Shown here piece by piece: positions 1 to 12,700 of a stretch of 64,000 nt of DNA; the first letter of the stretch is position 1; every line of letters starts with the position of its first letter. The notes beneath the pieces were generated by a model, which ran no database searches, was not told the DNA's origin, and was given only the letters and a program-made list of their open reading frames with translations. The position numbers were made by a program, and so were the translations under genes. Source of the stretch: Zhengitettix transpicula (Eukaryota > Arthropoda > Insecta > Orthoptera > Tetrigidae); NCBI GenBank assembly GCA_037074705.1, contig CM073595.1, forward strand, positions 66,764,139-66,828,138, read 5' to 3'.

Positions 1-519
1 CCAGGCAAAGAAATGTAGAAAATAAGGTTAACATTCAGTAAGAAAGTAAACAACATGCATCTACTGTTCTGGGGAAGTTTCTATGTTTTACATTTTTGTA
101 TTGTTAGGAAAATTTTGTAGTAAATGAATAAAATAAATGGAATTTGTTGGTGGGGATTAAAAACTTTGCATTCATCTTATGATGAGTGATATTTAGAAAT
201 ACATGCATGATTAGAACAAATGTATTGTGGAGTCCATTAAAATATTTTAATAAAAACTAGCTTTTAGCTATATTTCCACATTTTAACATGTCCTGCTGAT
301 AATGGCTGAAACATGCCTTGTTCTTAACTTATGTTTTCTGTGGAACATAGGAACACAGTTAATTCTCTTGTGTATGCAAAGATATTAAAGCAGTCACCAG
401 AAAATATGTAGAAATTCACGCCAGAAACAGTAATAATGGTATTTCATTTTGCTTTTGCATATTCTTAATTATGGCAAGGGTAAGAAAAACAAAATTTCAA
501 TGAATTATTTGTTTTTCAG

Positions 520-743
520 CCTGAAAGAATAGATCCTCCAGATCCTTTAAAGCCTGATTATGATATTCGAGCTGATGTTTGGAGCCTGGGAATTACATTA
601 GTTGAATTAGCAACTGGAACATTTCCATATAAAGACTGTAAAAATGACTTTGAAGTTCTTTCAAGTGTATTATTAGCTGAGCCTCCATCATTACCACCAG
701 ATCAGAGCTTCAGTACTGAATTTCGTGAATTTGTGAAATGTTG
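520..743 (+). CDS. hep: MKK7 exon: kinase subdomains VIII-X
   Basis: The acceptor TTTTTCAG ends at 519 and the donor GTAAGT starts at 744. It is entered in phase 0 with PERIDPP and left in phase 2 inside the Cys codon of VKC-C. It contains the invariant Asp of DVWSLG (subdomain IX). Confidence 0.93.
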
Positions 744-3700
744 GTAAGTGACCATTAAAGAGGATAATTTCCTTTTCTTAAGTTTGTAATTTATTTCTAT
801 TATGTATTGATACCATATTAATTTGTTTATATAAAACAGTGGAATTGATACTGAGATGTTGCTAAATTAAATTTTTGTAAACAAAATTTAATTGTGAATG
901 AAAGGGTAATCTATATGATTTTTATCAGATATTTTAATGTGAAACCATTAGACAGTTGTTAGTTATTATTAAATAAATAAAAATTACCTGATTTTCTACT
1001 ATATTTTTTGGAAATTTAGTTGTGATGTATTAGTACAATTCAGTTTTTATTATTACTTTTTTAAAAAATGAATGTAAATTGTTTTGGAATACAATATATT
1101 TTTATGCTTATTTATTTCATTTCCTTTTTCTAAGGAAGCATTTAATTTTGTTAACATTTAATGTTCTAAAATTTTCTTACTCAATTAAATATATTTAATT
1201 AAACGATTTTCCTGTTACATGGTAATCATTGGTGGTCATCATTTAGCATAAGTTTCCTTTTTCTAATTACAGAATACAATCATTAAATAACATTCATTTT
1301 TTCAACATTGAAGTAACATATGCACTTCAGTTGTAGATTAAATAAGAACCTCAATAATCTGACACATTGTAATCCTCCTGTCCTGTTATTTTATAATATG
1401 CCAGATACTATGCCCACCTGCAGTTTCTGCAGTACAGAATTTAAACTGGGAAACAATTTATCTACAAATCTAGATAACTGTGTGTTGAAGATAATACAAC
1501 ATGGTCAGCCTACATTGCAACTGATGAATTATAGCCTTTATTAAATATAGATAATCACTTCCCAAAATATTAAATTATCAGTATACATTCTACATTCTGA
1601 TGTTCAGTGGAACATATATTCTGTACAAAGTTTAATAAAGATAAAAATTACGGTTTATTGTACATGATGTGTGTTGTAAAGAAATCAAATGTTTTTTATA
1701 GTATGCCAACCTGCAGAGGGAGTGTGTTGTGGTTACTGAGCGCACGTAGCAACAGTTTTATACAGCAAATTGCCATTTGCTTTGTTTCACTCTGACCATT
1801 AGTTGAGCTGAAGTGAGCATGTGCTCAAACTGTTTGTCAGAATAGTGTCAATGTAACAATGCAAGAGCTTGAAGAATGCTTGTGTGTAAGAAATTTTTCT
1901 ATAAACTGGGAAAACTTTTACAGAGACATTTCATTTTCTCAATCAAGCATTCAGGGAGGACTGTATGAGTCACAATCAAGGGGTCTCCACATCCAGAAAA
2001 GTATGCATGAGTTGATCAAAAAGGTGATGTTGGTTGTGTCTTTTGACTGCAAAGGTATTTTCCATCAGGAATGTGTTCCACGTAGCTGGATTGTAATTTC
2101 AGCTATTTTGTGGATTAAAATGAGTACAAACTGTGATCTCATTTTACTTTGTTCTAATAAGAAATTAATATGATTTTTTAAATAAATTATTACACTTGTG
2201 CTGCAAAAATATTTTTTAATTTTTTATAATTTTTCTGTTTCAGTTTAACAAAAAATTACAAATTTAGACCAAAATATAAAAAGCTTTTGGAACATACTTT
2301 TATGAAACGGTACGAAACAGCAACAGTTAATGTTGCATTGTGGTATGAAGTAGCTATGAAACAATGCAATTCCAATTCACCTATTAGAAGGTATGTTAAA
2401 TAATGTTGCTACCACTTCATTGTAAATAACTACTATTGTAATACTGTAGAATTAATTCGAGAAAATTTATATTCTGCTTATATTTTTAATGATAAATATA
2501 TTTAATAAATAGTTCATAGGGGTATGTTAGCCTAGTATTTGGACTGGGTGATTACTGTGCTCTTATTTATTACTACTTTTAATGCAAAAAAATACATTTA
2601 AAATTTTTACTTTTGTAAGTTATTTATAGATGCATAATATGAAAGGGAAATTAATTTTACAGACTCATTTGTGAATGATATTTATAATCTTGAATTCAAA
2701 ATATTAATACACATAAAACCATATAAATTATTAAACAAGGTCTTATAGAAAGTTAGGATCACTTAAGATTAGTAAATGACAAGGCAAATAACATAGTTAT
2801 ATTTATTTGAAATTTTAGTTTTGGAGATAATAAAACACACCACAAATTTTTATTGATTCTTAATAAATATACAAATCAAAAACTTAAATGGTTAGACCAT
2901 TTTGCTATCCAAATACTTTTACAGCCATGTTCTAATAACTGTGGTACTAGTATTAATAAAAATATTAAGAATGCACAAAAAAACTTATTCACTAGTACAT
3001 TTTATATATGCCACCAGGAAAACTGCCAATTTGCAGATTAAATAAATGTGTACATGTATTGAAGTTTTATAATCACTTTACATATTCAACTGTTTCTAAA
3101 GAAATTTAATTGTGAATTATGTAATAGAATATAAATTTGACTTTAAAATAATAATGATGACATCAGGCCATACGAAATGCAAACAAGGTAACTTTTTTAT
3201 GAAGCTGAACTTAATTTTTGGGTAAGTCTACTTCAAACATGTCTTACTGCCCTTAGTCAAAACTCTTAATTCTTTGGAATGAAGTATGAAGTTTCTCTGT
3301 TTTTATGGGTGTGTGGGTGATGATAGTTCTGACTTCCCCATTTTCATCTTTGTTGCAACTTTTCAATGAGAGACAAAGATTGGGGACGTTCAATTGAATT
3401 GTCTTTTTTACAGTCTAATGAGGAAACTATTGAAGGAGATGTATTATGTCTCAAAAAATGACTCAGAACTATCTGATTCATATATCACCTTTTCATGTTA
3501 AAGAAAACCTTGGTAAATATCTCTTATCTGGTTCCTATCCTTTCAAATGATTATTTATCAGAAAGGAAAACAAGAAATATTTGAATCCTCATGTAGGGAT
3601 AGAATTACTAAATTGAATCCATCCAAAAGAGTTGGAATTCTCAGATTTTGTTAGAAACTTCCTATCACCTACCACATATTGAACTATCTTCACTCCTGAG

Positions 3701-6700
3701 AATTGGGTTCCTAAGAGGTGAAATAAGCTCTCTATACCTAATTCAAAAATATTATTTTGAACTGTTAAAAATGTTCCCTCGGAGTGTAATGATTTGTAAC
3801 AAGGAATTGCAATGTTTGTTAATCTTTTCTTATAATTCTGTAATATTTGCAGAATTAGTTTTCTAGGATCAAACTTTATCAGATGTAACTCTTAAACTAA
3901 ATCAAAATGCGACTATTTTACCCTTGTCGTGGTAACCAAAGCTCTTTACAGTAACACAGTGCTTATAAGTATACACTATGTTCAATTTTTTTTACTAAAT
4001 TTGGAGTTTTTATGTGTATTCATTTTATTGCATAATTGAGAAAAATTAAATGTAAAAAAGCATATAATAGTACATTGCTCCTGTTAATGGATCTTATTAA
4101 CGTCATTTGTATGTGTTTTAATTTCTGTGCTGTAATTATTTACCTTTTTTTATTAATAATATAAGTTGTGGGGAAAACTTAACTTGATTTAATGTACCTT
4201 ATTTAGTAAATGTTCTGAAACTGTTTTAACTGCCTTGTTCTATTTTGTAAAATGATACAAATGGCTTTTTAAGATAACTGGAATATTCAAATTCAACTTT
4301 ACTTTTTTAATTATTTAGAGGATTTTTTCTTTGGCTGACAATATTTTTGATAATGCAGCACAAAGTATTATCAATAAAATGTTTATTCTGCATTTAATTT
4401 CAAACTGTTAATCTTATTTCTGTATAGTCATTGAACTTTATGCATTTAGTTTGACAATTTAATTTTTTCCTTTATGTTGTTTTTATATTATTCTATTATC
4501 ATAAGGAAACTATAACTGATCATTAATAGAATGGGTTCATTTCTAATGCAGCATTTTTTTTTACCTTTGTAAATTATGTTTTTTTAAATGTGGCACAATG
4601 AACACATATATCATGCAGTAACTTTGATTAACAATTTGTTTATTTACATACTATTTTACTCCATTTTATTCATTTTAAAATGGTAAATTTAATGGAATCA
4701 GTATTAAATAATATGTATCCAGATTTTTCATTAATTAAGAACATGAGCACAAACTAGTATTGAGCATTGGTTGATAAGTGTATCATTTGGAGAAACACCT
4801 ATATTTCTTTTATTGAATAGTATTAGTTCTTTAACTGTTACAGAATTAATGTCACACATCGCAGAACTTAGTCTGCTGGGACAGTATTGTACTTCCCAAT
4901 AGTACAAGGACTTTTCAATGATCACAGGTTTACTCCACCACCCCCATCACCGTTGTCTCGGCGGCATGTCCCTCTCCACCTTTCTCATCATAGATCATTA
5001 TCTGAAACTGTGAAGCCTAATGGTAGTGCTGTTCAGAGAGCTGGAGACCCAAGTGCAAGACTGAGCTGTGACACAGATAACAATGGCCCAGGAGGCTTCT
5101 GGAAAGCGGCAAGTGATGCAGAATGGGACGAGAACAGAGTAGTCGGGTAGGGATTTGTACTATTGTATGTAGTTGTTGGTGCTTTGGTGAAACCACAATT
5201 GTACTGGTACTACAAATATGGATCTTATTGTCATTTTTGTTTTATATATACAAATTTTTATTAAATTATTTTATGCCTTTCTGTAGTTCTAACACTTTTG
5301 TTTAACATAACATTTCCAGCATGTACATTTGAGGTTTCATGTATTTGTTAAAAATGAAAATTGTGATATAACTAAGGGGCTTCAAGTGTTTTGACACAGA
5401 ACAACTTGCTTCTTAATTTAAACTGACTGTCTTAACATAAATGTTATTCTACTGTATATATGTTCATATATTACATAACTGAAAATATAATTTTACCAGG
5501 TTTATAAACCCTGTCATTTTCCAACAATTTTTAACCTGTTTTAATTTATTTTGAAAATATAAATATTTATTATAGTTGTGATCGGTTTTGTGAAACAATT
5601 TGTCAACAGAGTAATTTGTTCTGATGAAATTTGTTTGAATATTTAAAAATGAATTTAATTTTTTCACATAATAGCAGGCACACATTTAAATAGAACTTTA
5701 ATTTCAGAATATTGTACATTCAAATGCTTTAACACTCAAATTTTGTATCAGTACTTTTGATTATAGATTTTATCAACAATCAATAAGATGTTAAATGAAG
5801 ATATGCTAAAGAAGCAATTTGTAATTAGTCAGAACTTATCAAATGTAGTATAATTGTATTTTTTACTTCCACTCTCAAAATTTATTTATATTCAAGATGT
5901 AAATTTTGTTTTAAATTAACAATAATTATTTTTAAATCCTTAATTTTTGTATGGAGTTATATATCTAAAGCAAGTAAGAATGTGACATTGTCAACATAAT
6001 TAAAATAATCAGTATGGAAAAAATATGAGAGAAAGAAGGGAGCTTACCTGAAATTGAAGCTCAGTGTAGCCACTCAGTACAGAAGGATCCGAAATTGAAG
6101 CTCGGTGTAGCCACTCGGGACAGAATAATGTCCTTTTGTCCCAAGTGGCTACACTGAGCTTCAATTTCAGGTAAGCCACCAAACTATCTCTTTATTTTCC
6201 ATACCAATGATCTCAATAATACATACATACATTCATATATATATATATATATTTGATACTATGACATAGTCATTGAATGTTATGTAAGGATAGGTTACTG
6301 AGAAACCATGGTTTACTTGATAATTAAAGATGGATCCACAAGGTATAGAATTCTATGAAATTGTTGGACATTTTTTCCACCCTCTTCAGCAGTTTACAAA
6401 TTATCTCCTCTTATATATATAATAATTTTTGGCTTGCAGTCAAATGAACTGATAAAGTGTGTGACAGTCCTAAAATTTCAATTTTATCGCCATTATGGAT
6501 ACCTGCTTTAATTTTAAGGCAATCCATATTCTTTGTCTCTTTCATATCCTTTCAATTTATAAAATATGACTGTGTCAGATTCTAAGTGCATAGAGGTCAT
6601 AACTTATTATTTACCTGTAATAGCAGGTATTGTAGTTCATTTCAATATAAAATTTACTCTGTTATTTTTGCATTTGCATGGTTTCTTGAGCATGTTTCAA

Positions 6701-9700
6701 ATCATAACAGCACATAAATGCATGAAATGGAAATCCAACCCAAGAGTTAATATTGTTAAAGTTCTTATCTTCTGTTATCTGAATGTAATATCTGAATATT
6801 GAACTTTTATTAAATTTTGTGTGTGTCATGTTGATATTTGTGTTGCTTCTTTATTTTTTGTAATAACTCCTTTATTTTACAGTTGACCATATAAGCACAA
6901 ATTAAAGAAGTATAGCTTACACTATATACAGTTACAAAGTCACCAAATATGCAAATAATCACACTTCATCCTTACATAGTTAATCAGCATTGTATTTTAA
7001 TAAGTAAAACTTGGTTTCTAGAATAATGTTTGACTAACATAATAAACTGAGAAGCCTGAATGGATCATAATTAACATATATTTTTTAATATCGTAACATA
7101 TGAAGTAATATATATCTATGTATGTGATGCAGCTAATACAGAAATAAATATTTTGTAAATTCCTTGCATAAAAAGACCTAGTCCATTTCATAAGAAATGA
7201 AAAAACATTTTATTTAACATTTTTATTTCCCACAAAATTAACATAATAAAAGAGAGTTCGATTTTGATGAAAATATGCTACATATATTAATATCAGTAAT
7301 TTATTTTCACTCCACTAATTCAGTATTTTGATCCACTAATATATTAACAGCTACCCATTGCTTGTTAAACAAATTAAATCAATTTACTTTTTTTCAATTT
7401 TTATCGGTCCTTATGTTTATTAACTTAATTCTTGCAACTCTAATTACATTTGCTTTGTTGCCCACATAGTGAGTATGATCTTTTTGTTAACCTTTCTCTT
7501 TCCCCACATTTTATAAAAGTATTATTTTCAGTATATTATAATTAGGCTAGCTGATTTTCTAAAAATAATTTACCCCTTCTGAATTTTTTCCAATAGATTT
7601 CATGTTACTTTCAATAAATCCTGAGCAGATAAGCTGCTTTCATTAAAATAAGAATGTGCATTAAATACTGTAAGGAATTGCTTTTTAATATGGAGTTGTA
7701 ATATTCTCATAAAAAATTTAAATCTTCGGCCACTGATTCCCCACTAGAGAAACATTAAAAATTTATGTATACAATATATAAGGAAAATGTGATGAGGTCA
7801 AATTAAATAACACATTTGGACTGGAAAGACAGACAACGATGCCGACTTACCTGAAATCAGTAGTTGGTCCAGTCTGGCATAGGTGGAAGTTCAAATTTTC
7901 AAGGGCCTGAGCCCCCTTCCTGATGAAGTGCACTCAGTTCAGATCTTCCTGCTTGACGAATGGGGCTGAGGCCCTCAAAAATTTGAAGTTCCACCTATGC
8001 CATACTGGACCTTATCTATAATGTGCTATTTAATTTAACCTTATCACATTTTCCATTTAGTGTTATATATATATATGCGCAATATTAGGAGAATCCATTA
8101 AGGAATTGGAACTAATTTGGTGACAAAGTCACATTCAAACTTGCATAGTGAGGAAGGATAGAAATAAATAGGAGGATTGCGCTTTATGTGAATTTATATG
8201 CTCGGGCGAAGAATTACGCACATAGAAAAGCATATGTTCAAAGCAGAGAGAAGGATGGAAGAAGAAGGAAAGACTGAAAATATTTGACCCAGGCGGGACT
8301 TGAACCCAAATCCTTAATGGATTCTCCTAATATTGTATTTATTCCTTAATGGAAGCTCCTAATACTTCATTCCCTCTAGTCTAACCATTTCTCCACTAAA
8401 ACTACTAATTGTCCACAATAAGACTGTCTATATTTGCCTGGTCAGGAACTTGACCCGGTGGCTGAGATGGTTAAGGCGTCTGTGTACTAAGCAGAATACG
8501 TGGGTTCAAGTCCCGCCTGGGTCAAATATTTTCAGTCTTTCCTTCTTTTTCCATCCTTCTCTCTGCTTTGAACATATGCTTTTCTATGTGCGTAATTCTT
8601 CGCCCGAGCATATGAATTCACATAAAGCGCAATCCTCCTATTTCTCCTATTTATTTCTATCCTTCCTCACTATCCAAGTTTGAATGTGACTTTGTCACCA
8701 AGTATATATATATATATACACACAAACATACACTCACACACAATGTTAGGAACTATAATTTGGTGACAAAGTCATCTCGGATAGTGAGGAAGGATAGAAA
8801 TAAATAGGACAAAGATGGTAATTTTCTTCATGTATAATTAGGGTGAGGCATTTATAGTTTTATGGCCATTTTGCTTGTAAATGAAGGGGAAAATAAAAAA
8901 ATTTCATACAAAATTTGCAGTATGCATAAGGGGATATAATACAATGTTATTTCAAGGTCAAATTAGTTTTTTAAAAGGGGATGATGTTTTTTCTTCTGTG
9001 GAAATGTAAAGAACATACAATTTTTAGTATAAAAGGTTTTGTACATTTGTCCACTAGGGGTGTTAGGTGATGTGATATTGGACAAATAAGACAGCAAATG
9101 GTTTTCACACACTTTGACTTTACTGGCATCCATTACACACAGTACAGTACTTGTACATAACCATAATTCATGTTCACATTACAAACAATTTCAATTTAGT
9201 AAATGCTAAAAGTTACAACCATTAACTTTGATGCATCTCTGAAAACGTACTTCAAAAAACGGTTGAACACGCAACAACATTTCTTTGCTGATTCCTCCAC
9301 AGACATTCCAAATTTGTTGATGTAGATTTTCGGGTCTGGTTGGCATTTCTTGATCAATTTTATCCTTAATGTATCCCCATAAGAAAAAGTCTGGATAAGT
9401 GAGATCTGGGGAGCGAGCAAGCCCTCTATGTCCTATCCATGAATCAGGATAATCTTTGTTTAGTATTTTTCGAGCTACAGCTGAGTAATGAGATGGGCAA
9501 CACAATTGTAGATTTAATAGTAGTGCATGATCAAATTATGGAAAAGTAGTAGTTTCACATAGGCGAAAATTAATAATATTTTTAAAATGTGATTTAAGTG
9601 CAATATATATTCAAGTGTTACAAAACTATGTGTATTAGAGCAAAACAACTGTCTTTGTAATGTATTGTGTCTATCATGCTATAAAATCAAATGTCAAATA

Positions 9701-12700
9701 GTTATAAAAACAGAATTATTGATTGACCAAAATAATGGCATATGTCTTAGTGAAATTAGGTTGTTTAACTGTAATGCAATTGTATGAGGTTAATATAATA
9801 TCATGCTTTCAGAGTGCACACTGCTTGATGTTTGATCACTATTTAGTATAACTAATGTAATACATCTAAAATTCTGATTGGAAAGTGCTGTAATAATTTA
9901 TTTCTAATTCTTTAAAAAAATAGATGGAAAAGAACATATTTCATATAATCAATCTTCTAATGTGGTATATATGAATAAGGTTTTATACATCTTATGTAGT
10001 TTTTTGTGCTACATAACAGTTTGATTTTGAACAATGAACATGAAAACAATAAATATTTCAGATTACCTTCATATGAACTGAGAACAAATACACTTCGAGT
10101 TAGAAGAATGATTTTGTAAACGGCTCTGTAAAATCAAGTTCAACATAGAATATGTCCTTAAAATCATTATGTCTCATTGTATTTGTATCACACATTTTAT
10201 TATAAAACACCTATACACAAATATATGAGGACAGTGAAAGTGTTTCTATGACAATATCAACTTCTAAAGTTTTAATTTATAACATACCGTGTTATAAATT
10301 AAAACTTTTAGAGATTTATCCCCCCATCTTCAGTACTTGGTAGATAATCTCCAGTTGCCAGTACCATCAAAGTACCATCAGATTGAGATTAACTATCAAG
10401 TGTTGAAAGGGAAAGGGGTTAATACCAAAAATTTCAAACTCTCTAACCTCTTGAATAACATTCAGGTAAGTCATGTTTTTCTACTTTTTCCTTCCGTAAT
10501 AAATTGTATGTATAGTATTCTGTACAAACTTGTTACTAACTGTGAAAAAAGTTATGACAGCTATTTGGAGGCTGAATATTTAAACTCAACTGTGAATAAA
10601 ATAGCAGCATGACATTGTGAATTCATTGTAGAATTTATTTCTTATTTAGAACTAGTCAATAATTTGTGAGTTTTTGGGGTTTGGAATTTTCCCATGGAAG
10701 AAATGTGGTAAGTACACTTGATAATAGCATGTGATTATATAATTTATTATAGCTTATGTAATTGATAGGGATGATAAATATTTATTAAAGACACTGTCAA
10801 TACATACATGCCACTGTACATTGTGCATAAGAACATACTTTTTATTGATTTGTTCATTATTATATGTTTTAACAAGCTAACTTTTTAAATTATTATATTA
10901 TGAAGAGTCTGTAGTACCATTTTACAGCTTTATTGAAATGATAAAAAAAAATCAAATTTGACCTTTGGAAACCAAAAGATGTAATCGCATGCCAAGACAG
11001 TAAATATTTTCCAGAAGACGTAGTATAATATAGATGGTAACGAAGAAGAAATTTATGGAAGGAAGTATTTTATTTTCTACCTAACCTTTAACTAACTGTG
11101 GAAATGACTGCATTCACAAACAACCGTAAGAAATCTTTAAAATTCTGTTTCATGTGTTTGAGAGCTTAGGCATATTGTAGAAAACAAGCTAGTTAATATG
11201 ATAATAAAGTCAAGGATGACAATATCTTAATGCAATGAAATTTATGTAGTTAAAATTAGGGAAAGACATGTAGGAATATTAAGTTAGTTCAACTTCAACC
11301 CAACCAATATAGCCACTATTCCTTGTATGTATCTAAGAAAGTTTTTTTTATTTTTTTTATTTTTATAATATGAACAGAAATGTGGACAAAACTATAAACA
11401 TATAAGAGAGAAAAATTGGGAAAGCCCATTCTCAATACTTGAAATATGGTCTCAACTTTGCATATCAGTAATTAGAGAGTGAGAATGTGGCTAAGGTGAG
11501 TGTTAAAGGGGTGCTCCAGTGAAAAGAGAATTCAAAATTTTAAAGTGTTGCTACACTAATGAATTTTGTATCTTGGGATTTCATCTTTTACACTCAGGTA
11601 AGCAACATTCTCTCTCTTTCCTACCTAAATTGATAATTTAAATGTATATACTTAAATGAATTAGTTTTGAAAGGAAAGGGACAGAGAGCAGCTCACTTAC
11701 CTTAAATCGACAATGACATCACCAGGCTGGTAAACGTCAACTTTTCAGGGTCTGAACCCTTTGCTTCAGGGCAGAAGGACTGAACATTGTGCCAGCTGGA
11801 AAATACAAATAGTAGTTGACTGTGCAGTCAGCCAGCATGATGTTCAGTCCTTCTATCTGAAAATTTGACATTACTTACCAACCTGGTGATGCCAACTGTA
11901 AATTTAAGGTAAGTCAGCTGCTCTCTTTCCTATCCAAACCAGTTATTTAATTTGACAATGTCACAGTATCCTTACTTTATGTGTGTGTGTGTATATATAT
12001 ATATACATAATTATATATATACATAATTATATATATATATAATTGTGATCTTGGTGTGGAAAGGAAAGAGAGATAGCTTGTGGCTAACCTGAAATTAAGT
12101 ACGGTATAGCCACTTCTTCAAATTTTTGGAGGCTCTCAGCCTCTTTCAGGAAGGAGTATTACACGACTGTGTCACAGTGCGCAGCCAGCTGGTGCACAGA
12201 ATAATTTGTAATATATAAGAAACAAATTATTACAAACAGTTATGGTCATTAAATTATATGCAATGTCATACTTAGCTCAAAATGTGATGATGGAATTTTC
12301 TCAAATCCTCCTTATTTCTCCTACGGATTCAGGTAATGAGCAGTTAGTTGAAAAGTTGTATGTAGAATAAATTGTTTAACTTGTGGTACTATTCTTACGA
12401 AAAAATATTTTGTAAGTTACCAATGGCTTATAATTTTCAAACCTGCAGTTATTGAAGTTATTTTGAATAAAATTTCTCATATTTCAACCTTGTATGATTA
12501 CAGCAAGCTGTCAATATGTATTTTGCTTGTATTACAACGTCTTTTGTTGAGGCCAAGAAAGTTTTACTCAATGTATTCATTGGGAAATATCCTCATTCTG
12601 AAATATTTAAAAATTATAATTTACCTTGGAACTAACATATCACATTTATATATGGATTTGTGATAAATGCTCTAATGTGTTTGATTATTTATTTTTGAGA

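Noticed and set aside
8452..8523. Functional tRNA gene
   Set aside because: Lies within a dispersed repeat present at least twice, has an ACT anticodon and no long variable arm expected of a serine tRNA.
10337..10612. 91-codon frame ending near a GTAAGT, possible extra MKK7 exon
   Set aside because: No acceptor with a pyrimidine tract in the right phase, no Pro/Ser tail character, and exons 4928-5146 and 12824-13360 already join in phase.
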